The notes: a model not told the origin generated them from the sequence alone. Counted from the stretch's first letter, positions 9,837-19,854 are shown. The stretch is 64,000 nt of DNA from Bacteroidota bacterium (GCA_016866235.1 VGMW01000004.1:62001-126000), one strand, 5' to 3'. Numbers and translations are program-made.

Positions 9837-10862
9837 CTAGAAGGTAATCTTATTCAATACTGAAACGGTATGATCAAGATGCTCGTCTTTAAAATCAAGA
9901 TGGGTCACCATTCTTACCTGCTGCGGACCAAAGGCAACTGCCCTTACGCCATGGTACTCAAGTTTTGAGAGAAATTCCTCAGTTGATATTTTATCGTCTA
10001 AAGTAAATATGACAATGTTTGTCTCTGCAGGCATGACAGAGGTTACCCAACTTTTTCGTTGAATCAATTCATGCAGTATTGATGCCCTACGGTGATCTTC
10101 CCTTAACCTTCCAATATTCTTCTCCAATGCATAAATACCTGCAGCAGCCAAAAAGCCGGCCTGTCTCATACCTCCACCCAATGACTTTCTTCTTCTGCGG
10201 GCTTTAGATACCAAAGCAGCGGAGGTAAGCAACAAAGACCCAACCGGCGCTCCAAGTCCTTTAGATAAACAAATGGAAATCGTGTCAAAATAACTTCCGA
10301 CTTCCAGTGGCGTGTTGCCAGTTACGGTAAGTGCATTAAAAAGCCGCGCACCATCTAGATGCATTTTTAATCCTAGGTTTCTGCTGAAATCAGAAACTTG
10401 CTTAATCTGCTGTAAGGAATACACTGCCCCTGCTTCCCGAACAATGGTATTCTCCAATGCCACCAATGAGGTAATCGGTTGATGCGGATCACGAATGTTG
10501 TTGATGTTTGATTTAATCTCCTCCGGCGAAATGCGTCCGCGGTTACCTTCCAACAGCCGCACGCTAAGCTGACTGTTGCCGGCCAATCCCCCGCCTTCGT
10601 ACCGGTAAATGTGCGCTCCTTTATAACAAATAATTTCCTGAAAAGGCTCGGTAAGAATACTGATGCCAATCTGATTGGTCATGGTGCCCGACGGACAAAA
10701 AACTGCTTCATCCATCCCAAACATTTCAGCAGCCAATTTCTCTAATCGGTTGACGGTTGGATCATCACCAAAAACATCATCGCCCACCGGGGCTGTATGC
10801 ATGGCCTCCATCATAGCCGGGGTAGGCCTGGTTACGGTATCGCTGCGAAGATCTGCTGTCAT
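9837..10862 (-). CDS. ltaE: Low-specificity L-threonine aldolase (PLP-dependent)
   Basis: DLRSDTVTRPTPAMMEAMHTAPVGDDVFGDDPTVNRLE, HLDGARLFNA, SICLSKGLGAPVGS. Confidence 0.93.
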   Translation of the reverse strand: MTADLRSDTVTRPTPAMMEAMHTAPVGDDVFGDDPTVNRLEKLAAEMFGMDEAVFCPSGTMTNQIGISILTEPFQEIICYKGAHIYRYEGGGLAGNSQLSVRLLEGNRGRISPEEIKSNINNIRDPHQPITSLVALENTIVREAGAVYSLQQIKQVSDFSRNLGLKMHLDGARLFNALTVTGNTPLEVGSYFDTISICLSKGLGAPVGSLLLTSAALVSKARRRRKSLGGGMRQAGFLAAAGIYALEKNIGRLREDHRRASILHELIQRKSWVTSVMPAETNIVIFTLDDKISTEEFLSKLEYHGVRAVAFGPQQVRMVTHLDFKDEHLDHTVSVLNKITF

Positions 10863-10893
10863 GATTAATGTCCTTTAAAGATAGCCAGAGCCG

Positions 10894-10926
10894 TTTTGGT
10901 TTATTAGCCGAATCGGTCTACTTTTG
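10894..10926 (+). promoter_or_regulatory. Bacteroidota-type promoter for initiator tRNA
   Basis: TTTTG with TTG at 10896-10898, 20 nt spacer, TACTTTTG at 10919-10926. Confidence 0.65.
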
Positions 10927-10966
10927 TGCCCCGGTGTAAAAATATTCGTTTCATGCCGGTGGATAC

Positions 10967-11039
<73 letters not shown>

Positions 11040-11046
11040 CAAAGAG

Positions 11047-11077
11047 AACCGCTCTGATTGCTCAGAGCGGTTTTTTT
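11047..11077 (+). terminator. Intrinsic terminator of the initiator tRNA
   Basis: AACCGCTCTGA-TTGC-TCAGAGCGGTT: 11 bp stem running into a T7 tract. Confidence 0.93.
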
Positions 11078-11156
11078 ATGATCTCTCTGATAGAATCAAA
11101 CCTTAAAAAAATAAACCAGCCCATCACACCTTAGGTTCATTCGGTATCTTTAAACA

Positions 11157-11534
11157 ATGAAAGAATTGTTGTTGGCCGGATTGGGAGGGATGGCAGGATC
11201 TATGTTGCGTTACGTCATTGGTGTTGCTGCAATCAGGCAATTCAACAATCCATTTCCTACCGGAACATTTATCATCAACAGCGTCGGCTGCCTTTTAATT
11301 GGAATAATTATGGCGCTATCCGAAAAAGCCGGATGGTTACCGCGGGAATACAGGGTGTTGCTCACCGTAGGATTCTGCGGGGGCTTTACAACATTTTCTG
11401 CCTTTGCGTGGGAGAATATTAAACTGATTCAAAACGGATCATGGACAGTTGCAGCAGCCTATATTTTTTTCAGTGTTCTAAGCGGACTTCTGCTCACCTG
11501 GGGCGGCTATCAATTAAGTAAACATATCCTCTAA
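11157..11534 (+). CDS. crcB: CrcB/Fluc-family fluoride channel
   Basis: 125 aa; GGMAGSMLRYVIG, FPTGTFIINSVGCLLIG, VGFCGGFTTFSAFAWE. Confidence 0.95.
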   Translation: MKELLLAGLGGMAGSMLRYVIGVAAIRQFNNPFPTGTFIINSVGCLLIGIIMALSEKAGWLPREYRVLLTVGFCGGFTTFSAFAWENIKLIQNGSWTVAAAYIFFSVLSGLLLTWGGYQLSKHIL

Positions 11535-11616
11535 TCGTCACGACTGACTTCAATTGTCAGCGGGCATGAATACGATCATGCCTTAAAGAGGTTGAGCGCT
11601 GCATCTTAGACGCTCC

Positions 11617-12387
11617 ATGGAATCCAACGAGCCCCTTAAGGACTTTTTTAAAGAGGTGGGTGAACTCTGGCGTTTTCTTATTCGCTTTTTTTCAACCTGG
11701 TTAAAACCACGCTATGAATTTCAGGAACTGCTTCATCAATGCTTTTCGGTGGGATACCGATCACTCGCACTGGTCAGCATCACTGCCTTTATCATGGGCC
11801 TGGTGCTCACCATTCAATCCCGGCCTACCCTCGTTGAATTCGGTGCTGAGTCCATGCTGCCAGCAATGGTGTCTATTTCCTTGGTCCGGGAAATTGCCCC
11901 CGTTGTTACTGCACTTATCTGTGCCGGTAAAATAGGATCAGGCATCGGCGCCGAACTCGGTTCCATGAAGGTCACCGAGCAGATCGACGCCATGGAGGTT
12001 TCTGGAACCAACCCCTTCAAATATCTGGTGGTCACGCGGATGACGGCTACCATGCTAATGCAGCCTATCCTGACTTCATGGGGCTGCGCGATCTCCCTTT
12101 ACGGTGGATACCTCGGCGTGAACATCAAGGGAGCAGTGAGTTGGACTTTCTATTGGAATGAAGTTTTTGATTCACTGGAGTATGGCGATGTTATTCCCAC
12201 CTTAATCAAATCCATTTTTTTTGGTCTTGCCATAGGATTGGTGGGGTGCTTCAAAGGCTATCAAACCTCAAAAGGCACCGAAGGTGTAGGGGAAGCGGCC
12301 AACTCGGCTGTAGTGGTCGCCTCATTGCTGGTCTTTATTATAGATCTGGTCGCGGTTCAGATCACAGATATTTTAAGGCTTACATGA
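11617..12387 (+). CDS. mlaE: MlaE-family ABC transporter permease
   Basis: ELGSMKVTEQIDAMEVSGTNPFKYLVVTRMTA motif; adjacent ATPase and MCE genes. Confidence 0.93.
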   Translation: MESNEPLKDFFKEVGELWRFLIRFFSTWLKPRYEFQELLHQCFSVGYRSLALVSITAFIMGLVLTIQSRPTLVEFGAESMLPAMVSISLVREIAPVVTALICAGKIGSGIGAELGSMKVTEQIDAMEVSGTNPFKYLVVTRMTATMLMQPILTSWGCAISLYGGYLGVNIKGAVSWTFYWNEVFDSLEYGDVIPTLIKSIFFGLAIGLVGCFKGYQTSKGTEGVGEAANSAVVVASLLVFIIDLVAVQITDILRLT

Positions 12388-13145
12388 ACGCCACGGAAGT
12401 CATCCGAATTCAACATCTGCATAAATCATTTGGTAAAAACATTGTCTTGAATGATTTCAGCGTCTCGTTACGTCAGGGCGAAAGCCTCGCAGTTTTGGGC
12501 AAGTCAGGTTCAGGTAAATCTGTATTAATAAAATGCATCATCGGACTGATGGCACCCGATAGTGGACAGATCAATGTTTTGGGTTATGAAGTGCCCGAAT
12601 TAAAGCAGGCAGCCTTGGATCAGCTCAGGGTTAAAGTTGGTTTCCTTTTTCAAAGCAACGCGCTTTACGACTCCATGACCGTAAGGGAAAATCTTGAATT
12701 TCCATTGCGACGACATCGATTCAGTAAAACCAAAGCAGAAGTCGATGCCATGGTTCATGAGGCGCTGAGTGCCGTTGGCCTGGCGCACACTGCTGAAATG
12801 ATGCCCTCAGAGCTATCGGGTGGTATGCGAAAACGAATAGCGCTCGCCAGAACGCTCATCCTTAAACCAGAAATCATATTGTATGACGAGCCCACCACTG
12901 GATTGGATCCTATAACAGGTGGAGAAATCAGCCGTCTGATGGTTTCTGTTCAGAAACAATACAACACTTCTTCGATGGTTATATCGCATGATCTGAATTG
13001 CGTTTCACTGGTTGCAAACCGCGTTGTTTTATTGCTGGACGGCCGATGTTATGCAGAAGGAACACTCACTGAATTATCTGAATCGAAAGACATCAGGGTA
13101 AGAGAATTTTTTCATCCCATCCATGGGAAAGAACGTTTTGAATAA
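12384..13145 (+). CDS. mlaF: MlaF-like ABC transporter ATP-binding protein
   Basis: Walker A GKSGSGKSVLIKC, LSGGMRKRIALAR, DEPTTGLDP. Start taken at ATG 12384 (ATGA overlap with mlaE); the ORF-track start at 12246 is antedated. Confidence 0.93.
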   Translation: MNATEVIRIQHLHKSFGKNIVLNDFSVSLRQGESLAVLGKSGSGKSVLIKCIIGLMAPDSGQINVLGYEVPELKQAALDQLRVKVGFLFQSNALYDSMTVRENLEFPLRRHRFSKTKAEVDAMVHEALSAVGLAHTAEMMPSELSGGMRKRIALARTLILKPEIILYDEPTTGLDPITGGEISRLMVSVQKQYNTSSMVISHDLNCVSLVANRVVLLLDGRCYAEGTLTELSESKDIRVREFFHPIHGKERFE

Positions 13146-14076
13146 TCTACGTCTGGGAATTTTTGTTTTCGCCGGACTGGCCTTCACAGTATTGATGCTG
13201 TATATGATTGGCAGCAGTCGAAATATTTTCAGTTCCAACTTTGAAATCAGTGCCAGATTTCGAAATGTCAACGGACTGATGGAAGGAAACAATGTGAGAT
13301 TAGCCGGAATCAACGTTGGCACCGTCAAGCGAATTGATATGATCAGCGATACAACCGTAGAAGTCGTCATGATCATTGAGAAAAGAATGAGAAGGTTTAT
13401 CATGAAAAATGCCATCGCGTCGGTTGGAACCGATGGATTAATGGGAAGCAAGCTGGTGAACATCAATGCAGGCACAGAGCCCTCTTTACCAATCAGCAAG
13501 GGCGATATTTTATCATCGCGCAGGCCTATCGAGAGCGATGAAATGCTAAGAACGATGAATACAACCAACATCAATCTTGCCCGAATCACCTATGAAATGA
13601 AATCGGTAACTGAAAAATTAAACAGAAGCAAATCACTTTGGAGTCTGCTCCAGGATACTGCCATATCGGAAGATATCAGACATTCACTTTCAAACATTCG
13701 AGCCACAACGACACGCCTTCAACTGGCTACAGCAACAACGCATGAAATTTTAGAGGGAATCAAAAAGGGAGAAGGTACCCTCGCTATGCTGATTTCAGAT
13801 ACCCTGCTGGCGAGCCAAACCAGGCAAAGTCTGTCCACGCTCAATCGAACGCTAAACAATGCTGAAAGCATTTCCATCAATCTTCATTCACTGAGTGCTA
13901 ACCTCATCGATCCAAACAACACCATTCATCTGCTGAGCAGTGACTCCGCCTTTCAAAATAAGGTTCGGTTGATTTTAGGCCACATCGATGAAACTGCAAT
14001 AGCCGCTCGGGAGGATCTGATTGCCCTTCGGAAAAGCTTCCTGTTAAGAAGGGCTTTTAAAAAAGCAAAACCTTAG
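13123..14076 (+). CDS. mlaD: MCE/MlaD family substrate-binding protein
   Basis: N-terminal TM then MCE fold FRNVNGLMEGNNVRLAGINVGTVKRIDMISDTTVEV. Confidence 0.92.
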   Translation: MGKNVLNNLRLGIFVFAGLAFTVLMLYMIGSSRNIFSSNFEISARFRNVNGLMEGNNVRLAGINVGTVKRIDMISDTTVEVVMIIEKRMRRFIMKNAIASVGTDGLMGSKLVNINAGTEPSLPISKGDILSSRRPIESDEMLRTMNTTNINLARITYEMKSVTEKLNRSKSLWSLLQDTAISEDIRHSLSNIRATTTRLQLATATTHEILEGIKKGEGTLAMLISDTLLASQTRQSLSTLNRTLNNAESISINLHSLSANLIDPNNTIHLLSSDSAFQNKVRLILGHIDETAIAAREDLIALRKSFLLRRAFKKAKP

Positions 14077-14131
14077 TAAACGACGGGATAAAGGTCATGG
14101 ACAACCATAGAATCGGTCAGGCCTTTTCGGG

Positions 14132-14161
14132 AATGGTTTTATCAGATTTGATCAAACCATT
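14132..14161 (+). promoter_or_regulatory. Long hairpin or operator immediately before the ORF at 14165
   Basis: AATGGTTT-T-ATCA-GATT-TGAT-C-AAACCATT: 8 bp, one T/C mismatch, 4 bp, 4-nt loop; ends 3 nt before the ATG. Confidence 0.6.
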
Positions 14162-14164
14162 TCT

Positions 14165-14614
14165 ATGTCAACCAATAAAACCTTAGCTGTCGAAGAAACA
14201 GCAGCAGTATGGCAAAATCTCTTTCGGGATACGGAGCGACGCACTTCAGAGCTCCAGTTCTATTCAGATGAAATTACTTTTTTAAAAAATTTGCTGGATC
14301 GATATCCCTTGTGGCTCATGGAGGAAGAGAGTCTTGCCACCCTTCAGGTCGTTTCCGCCAGTTTAAAAAAAACAGAGGAATCCTGTAAGACACTTATCTT
14401 TTCCAACAACAGCACCAGGGATAGACTTGGTTTGCTAATAGAAAATCCATTCGCTCAGGATGAATATAAAATAAAAAGCGATTTCAGGTCAGATGGAGAC
14501 AAACTTGAATCGCTGACAGTGGATATGAAGTCTGTGAAGACAGAGATATTCAAGTTGGTAGAACAATGCTTTCGAACCGAAAAGGCGAGGAAACTCATTG
14601 GAAATCAAAAGTGA
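14165..14614 (+). CDS. Hypothetical coiled-coil protein
   Basis: 149 aa, Lys/Glu-rich helical composition; no family recognised. Confidence 0.75.
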   Translation: MSTNKTLAVEETAAVWQNLFRDTERRTSELQFYSDEITFLKNLLDRYPLWLMEEESLATLQVVSASLKKTEESCKTLIFSNNSTRDRLGLLIENPFAQDEYKIKSDFRSDGDKLESLTVDMKSVKTEIFKLVEQCFRTEKARKLIGNQK

Positions 14615-14630
14615 ACCCCTGAGACGGCGT

Positions 14631-15410
14631 ATGAAGCAGATTTTATGTCTTATCGACACCACAGAACATCCGAGCCACCGATTGGAATTCGCTGCCAAGG
14701 CGGCAGTTAAGATTCAGGGAAATATTTTATTGTACGAGTGGCCATCAAATCCCCAAAAAGACTCAAATGATAAGCAGGACCAAGCCACAAAATCCGTTGA
14801 AGAGAAAACCACCAGCATTTTAAAAATCATGGACGCGCTCTCTAAAAAATATGGTATTACCCCTCACTATGCTTATCACCAAGCCTCAGGTGACACTGAC
14901 AAAAAAATTATTGGCAACCTGGCCACGGCTTCAGAAGCAGTGGTGGTCAGCTCAAATCAGGCATCGGCGCTTTTAAAGATATTTTCCGAACATCCCCAGC
15001 GGTTGCTGATTCAATGTCCGGTGATCATCATTCCAGATTATCACCGGGCCTATGAGCCCGAGCAATTGGTCTATCTCCATAAAAACCGGATCAATCCATG
15101 GGCTGAAATTGTTTTACCGGCATGGTGGTCCCAATTGCTCGGCATCCATTTCAATATTTGGACCGATCCAAATGAAGCCATTAACCTAAACGATTCGCCT
15201 GAGGCTCGTCTATCGGATCTAATACAATACACTCAACATGAAAAAGTAATTTCATCAATAGGCGAGCATACCGATCCAGAGCCCGAAAAAAATGAACCCG
15301 GCACCATTTATGCACTGGCCTTCAATGACGAGCTCGAAGAAAATGAAAATTTTTTAGACGGATTCATTCAAAAAAGTGTGAATCCGATTTTGGTTTTTGA
15401 TGTAGGCTAA
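14631..15410 (+). CDS. Universal-stress-protein-like protein
   Basis: MKQILCLIDTTEHPSHRLEFAAKAAVKIQGNILLYEW resembles a UspA N-terminus; SEAVVVSSN in the expected later strand. ORF track starts at 14598; ATG at 14631 is more plausible. Confidence 0.65.
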   Translation: MKQILCLIDTTEHPSHRLEFAAKAAVKIQGNILLYEWPSNPQKDSNDKQDQATKSVEEKTTSILKIMDALSKKYGITPHYAYHQASGDTDKKIIGNLATASEAVVVSSNQASALLKIFSEHPQRLLIQCPVIIIPDYHRAYEPEQLVYLHKNRINPWAEIVLPAWWSQLLGIHFNIWTDPNEAINLNDSPEARLSDLIQYTQHEKVISSIGEHTDPEPEKNEPGTIYALAFNDELEENENFLDGFIQKSVNPILVFDVG

Positions 15411-15748
15411 TCTTCTCCCTCCGACTCCTCTACAGCAGGTTTATTATGCTCCGGATGAAAGTCTTTCATCTCTTTCTTTTTCCTGATCTGATTTTCAAGA
15501 TCCTTTACCACCAATCGCGCAGCGTGCAGATAGGTGTCCCCCTCCTCACGGGCATAAAGGTCTTCACCCCGAATTGAAAGCTTTACATGAACACCATAGG
15601 CATGGGGCTCACGATGAACTTTTGAAAGCAGAACATCGCAGTATAATATCCCCGGCATAAGGTGCTCAAGCTTTTCAAAACGCTCATAAATATCTATTTC
15701 GGCCTGAGCAGGCAGCACCTCATGAGGTGAACGAATCAAAATTTCCAT
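15407..15748 (-). CDS. Short HPF/RaiA-like ribosome-associated protein
   Basis: MEILIRSPHEVLPAQAEIDIYERFEKLEHLMPGILYCDVLLSK...VKLSIRGEDLYAREEGDTYLHAARLVVKDLENQIRKKKE matches the sigma-54 modulation/HPF pattern. Start moved to 15748. Confidence 0.65.
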   Translation of the reverse strand: MEILIRSPHEVLPAQAEIDIYERFEKLEHLMPGILYCDVLLSKVHREPHAYGVHVKLSIRGEDLYAREEGDTYLHAARLVVKDLENQIRKKKEMKDFHPEHNKPAVEESEGED

Positions 15749-15755
15749 TTGGGTT

Positions 15756-16373
15756 TTATTTGGTTGCAAATGCTTTACTAAGATGCTTGTATGCCTCGGC
15801 CATTTCTTTTCGGAAATGGCTATACTGCGCTTCAACATCCTTTCCTTTTTGTTGGGTTAGCTTCTTAAGTTTCGAAATCCGCTTATCAAATTGCGCTCTC
15901 CTTTGCTGTACTGCATCCCGAATATCCATAGCGCCAAGTCGAAATCGGATTTTAAACATATCCAATTTCATTCTCAACATATGTACCCGATCCTGTAATG
16001 CAGCAGCTTGATGCGTATAGGTGCTCTCTTTTGAGAGATCGCTTAGGATTCCCGTGAGCTGCTTTCTTACGCCAAGTAAAATGGCATGCCATTCTTCCGA
16101 AGATTTCTCAGCGGTATCACCCAATGCCTTCTTTAAAATCTCATAACGCTCCTTAAGCTTCTCCGCAGTTGAAGGATTTATTGCATTTTCATTAGAAGAA
16201 ATTTTTCTAAGCTCGGATAAGGCTCGTCCCATTTCCAACTTAAGCTCCTCAAGATATTCTTCCATTTTTTGGCGGTCCTCATTCATCTTGTGCTGGTAGG
16301 CTTCCAACTCTGATCCAGATCGCTCAAGCATTTTTACCACCGATGCCATCATGGTTGCTCCATCCCTTTCCAT
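15756..16373 (-). CDS. Hypothetical coiled-coil protein
   Basis: 205 aa, strongly heptad-like and charged; no family recognised. Confidence 0.75.
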   Translation of the reverse strand: MERDGATMMASVVKMLERSGSELEAYQHKMNEDRQKMEEYLEELKLEMGRALSELRKISSNENAINPSTAEKLKERYEILKKALGDTAEKSSEEWHAILLGVRKQLTGILSDLSKESTYTHQAAALQDRVHMLRMKLDMFKIRFRLGAMDIRDAVQQRRAQFDKRISKLKKLTQQKGKDVEAQYSHFRKEMAEAYKHLSKAFATK

Positions 16374-16486
16374 AAAATTTGTATTTCAGGAACCAAATTA
16401 GATCGGCATCCCAAGAGAAAACATAAAATCCGTCAACCTAAAGATTGATCAACGTCAGCACCGCCATTTACCCAAAGAGTTAAAAT

Positions 16487-17203
16487 TCAAAATCCTGCTT
16501 TCCGGATTTCATCATGCCAAAGGTCATAGGTCGGACAAGACCCCCAACCCTTAAAATCATAGTGCCACCATTCGTATTTGAAAATAGAAAAGCCAGCTTC
16601 CTCCATTGCACTCCTTAAAATTTGCCTATTTCGTTTAGCCAGATCTGAGCCACCGGCGTATTCGTGGTAAGCACGCTCACTTGCTTCATCGTATCCGCTA
16701 GGCATTTCCAACAACTTCCCCGTTTTGAGGTTATACATCGAAAGATCGATGGCCATTCCTCTGTTATGCTTTGAACCCTTCCGCGGATCTGCAACAAAAG
16801 TTGTATCGCCCACTTCCTCATAAAACAAAACCGTTACAGCATAGGGACGATAACCATCATACAACACCAGGCCCAAACCCTGTTTTCTCAAAATTTCTGC
16901 CGCTTTAACGAGTCCCTCCGCTGCAGGCTTTCTTAGAAACAACTCAGCAGAAGGATAGATCTTCCTTTTTAAAAAATTCTGGTCGGTGGCATAGGTAATT
17001 ATAAACCGTGCATCGGGGATCATGCCTCGAACATCCAGCAAGCGGTTTTCAGGATTTTTCGCCACCTGCGTCTTATACACCCTGATGTCGTTGATCACCG
17101 GCAATCCGTATCGGCTGATGGGAATTTCACTGACCTCTGTCTGGGCCGACAACCTAAAGGAATTCAATAGCGAAAAAAGAATCAGGAAATTTTTAACTGC
17201 CAT
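16487..17203 (-). CDS. D-alanyl-D-alanine dipeptidase (M15D, VanX/DdpX-like), exported
   Basis: DGYRPYAV, SKHNRGMAIDLSMY, YEWWHYDF zinc peptidase motifs; N-terminal signal peptide. Confidence 0.92.
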   Translation of the reverse strand: MAVKNFLILFSLLNSFRLSAQTEVSEIPISRYGLPVINDIRVYKTQVAKNPENRLLDVRGMIPDARFIITYATDQNFLKRKIYPSAELFLRKPAAEGLVKAAEILRKQGLGLVLYDGYRPYAVTVLFYEEVGDTTFVADPRKGSKHNRGMAIDLSMYNLKTGKLLEMPSGYDEASERAYHEYAGGSDLAKRNRQILRSAMEEAGFSIFKYEWWHYDFKGWGSCPTYDLWHDEIRKAGF

Positions 17204-17283
17204 GACAGGATTACCGGATAATTCAACTGAAATAAAATGATTTTTAAGGAAATTGTTGGGGTATTTCTACGTTTGTATCCTGA

Positions 17284-19854
17284 ATGCGCGCCCTGTTTAA
17301 GCACTTTGCCATGCCGATCCTTACGGCATTGCTCCTGTTTGTGGGATGCTCTCCAAAAAAGGACTCCATAGTAACTACTGTTTTACACAATACTGCCTCT
17401 CATTACAACAGTTATTACTACGCCCTGGAAGATATAGGAATCGTGGAACAGGCCATCCTTAAAAGCCTTGACGACGACCATAACCAACTGCTTCGCCTAT
17501 ACCCCAAAATTGATACCACCCTTGCCAATTCCTATGAAAAGGATACGGAAGAGGCCATCAAAATGGCATCCATTTCTATCCAGCGTCATCCCAACAGTAA
17601 ATGGCTCTATAAAAATTACATACTCGTCGGACTGGCACGACTTTACAATGGTGATTTTCAAAATGCAGTTCAGACTTTTAAATACGTCAACACCAAAAGC
17701 AATGAACCGGATATCAGACATCTGGCACTTATTCATCTGATGAGAACGTTTACAGAAATGGGTGAATACGCGAAAGCAGAAGAAACATCTGATTTTCTGA
17801 CCAAAGAAAAACTCTCAAAAGAAAATGGAAAAAAACTTTACCTGGAGCTGGCGCACTTGTACCAAACACAGAATGATTTAGACAAAATGGTTCAAAGTCT
17901 GACCAAAGCCGATTCACTCCTCACCAAAAATGATCGCAAGGATCGCATTTATTTTATTGTCGGACAGGTCTACCAGAAACTTGGATTCCCATTTGAAGCC
18001 TTTAATTATTACAGAAAAAGCCTCGACTCCAGACCAGACTATGAAATTGAATTTTATGCCAGACTGAACCTGGCACAGGTAACACAGGTAAGCGATAAAA
18101 CCAACTCAAAAAACATCCGAAAACAACTGATGAGAATGCTCGAGGATGAAAAAAATAAAGAGTTTAAAGACAAGATCTATTTTGAAATCGGTGAATTTGA
18201 GCTCAGGCAAAACAGAATTAAAGAGGCTATGGAGAATTACCGCCTTTGCCTGCGTGCCGGTAATAGTCAGCGCATAAAAGGAAACGGATACCTTCGTTTG
18301 GGCCAACTCTACTATGATTCGTTAAGCAAGTACCCATTGGCTAAATCGTATTACGACAGTGCCGTAACTACTTTACCTGAAGACACAGAAAATCTTGCCG
18401 AAATAAAAAAGAGGCAATCCATTCTTGCAGAGTTTGTTGAATATACAGGCACCATTCAATTGCAAGACAGTCTGCTTGCATTGGCTACCCTCGACACAGC
18501 CATCCTCAAAAAAAGGCTTGATTCGATTAAGACTGCTTCAGTTAAAAAACTGGAACCTCAAAAGGGAAAAAAGAAAACGCAGGTTGCCTCCGGCGGAACA
18601 GATCCACGTCAAGGTGGCACATTTTATCAAACTGAAACCAACACGACCGGCGATTGGTATTTTGGAAACATGTCGGCTGTAGCGGTCGGACAAAATGAAT
18701 TTCAAAGAATATGGGGAACCTTAAAACTAGAAGACAACTGGAGAAGAAGTGTCAGAACCAGTACAGGAGAAGAAACACCGGAAACCAGCAGCACTGAAAT
18801 AATAGCAACCAAGGGTAAAACTCAAACGCCAACTGAACCCGGCAAAGAGGACGTATTCACTGAAGTGTACAGTCAGCTACCTAAATCTCCCGAAGAGAAA
18901 AAAGCCTCCTTTGCCAAAATCGAAGAAGCGTATTTCAAATTGGGCGACCTGTACTATTTCAGATTACAGGAAAAACAAAATGCCATCAATACCTATCAGA
19001 CCTTATTGCGTCGTTTCCCAACCACCAACTTCCGCCCTGAAACGCTTTATAAATTATACCTGGCTTCTAAGGATCTGAGTCTGGTGGAAGCTGATGACTA
19101 CAAGAAAGAACTGATCGAATCATTTCCTGAATCCACCTTTGCCAAATTATTGATCAATCCGAATTACCTCGCCGAGAACACCTTAACTGCCGAAAGACAG
19201 CGTATCATTTACCGAGATGCCTACGAAGCCTTGCGGGAAAACAGACTTACTGCTGCTGTAAAACAAGCCGATGAAGCCATTGCACTCGGTAAAACTGAGT
19301 TTGTTCCGCAACTTGAATTGCTCAAGATTCTGGTGACCGGTAAGTCCGAAGACATAACCCTATACCAGCTTGAGCTCGGTGAATTCATTAAAAAATATCC
19401 GGAAGGTGACCTCGGTAAATTTGCTGAATCACTTTTAACATCATCCAAAGAATTTGAAGCTAAACTGGAAAAAGCAAAAGGAATTCGGTTTGTTCGGGAA
19501 ACCGATTCCACACATCGTGTTGTGATCGTTCACAGGCGGGAAGAAAACCACAGCACGCCTTTAACAGAGGCCCTGGAAAAACTTAACAACAAAGGTTTCA
19601 GGGAACTCAAACTGGTTACCACCAACCTGGCCCTGGATGAAACCTATACACTCACCTTCGTACTTGAATTCCCAGACCTGCCTACCGGTCTGAAATACCT
19701 GACAGAAGTTCGTCGCACGATCCTTTCTAACGAGAAGTTCCTCAACTATAAATTCGATATTTTTGCGATCACTCAGGAAAACTTCGGCACCTTTTATCGC
19801 ACAAAAGCGCTTGCCGAGTACCTGGCCTTCTATGATCGAAACTATCCAAAGTAA
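17284..19854 (+). CDS. sprE: Type IX secretion/gliding TPR lipoprotein SprE/PorW
   Basis: Lipoprotein signal LLLFVGCSPKK, HNTASHYNSYYYA motif, multiple TPRs, C-terminal PorW-like domain. Confidence 0.88.
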   Translation: MRALFKHFAMPILTALLLFVGCSPKKDSIVTTVLHNTASHYNSYYYALEDIGIVEQAILKSLDDDHNQLLRLYPKIDTTLANSYEKDTEEAIKMASISIQRHPNSKWLYKNYILVGLARLYNGDFQNAVQTFKYVNTKSNEPDIRHLALIHLMRTFTEMGEYAKAEETSDFLTKEKLSKENGKKLYLELAHLYQTQNDLDKMVQSLTKADSLLTKNDRKDRIYFIVGQVYQKLGFPFEAFNYYRKSLDSRPDYEIEFYARLNLAQVTQVSDKTNSKNIRKQLMRMLEDEKNKEFKDKIYFEIGEFELRQNRIKEAMENYRLCLRAGNSQRIKGNGYLRLGQLYYDSLSKYPLAKSYYDSAVTTLPEDTENLAEIKKRQSILAEFVEYTGTIQLQDSLLALATLDTAILKKRLDSIKTASVKKLEPQKGKKKTQVASGGTDPRQGGTFYQTETNTTGDWYFGNMSAVAVGQNEFQRIWGTLKLEDNWRRSVRTSTGEETPETSSTEIIATKGKTQTPTEPGKEDVFTEVYSQLPKSPEEKKASFAKIEEAYFKLGDLYYFRLQEKQNAINTYQTLLRRFPTTNFRPETLYKLYLASKDLSLVEADDYKKELIESFPESTFAKLLINPNYLAENTLTAERQRIIYRDAYEALRENRLTAAVKQADEAIALGKTEFVPQLELLKILVTGKSEDITLYQLELGEFIKKYPEGDLGKFAESLLTSSKEFEAKLEKAKGIRFVRETDSTHRVVIVHRREENHSTPLTEALEKLNNKGFRELKLVTTNLALDETYTLTFVLEFPDLPTGLKYLTEVRRTILSNEKFLNYKFDIFAITQENFGTFYRTKALAEYLAFYDRNYPK

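Noticed and set aside
11078-11156. Fluoride riboswitch upstream of crcB
   Set aside because: No resemblance to the crcB motif by eye; the leader is short and a -7-like box lies 4 nt from the ATG.
13074-13589. 171-aa minus ORF inside mlaD
   Set aside because: Antisense shadow of a well-supported MCE gene.
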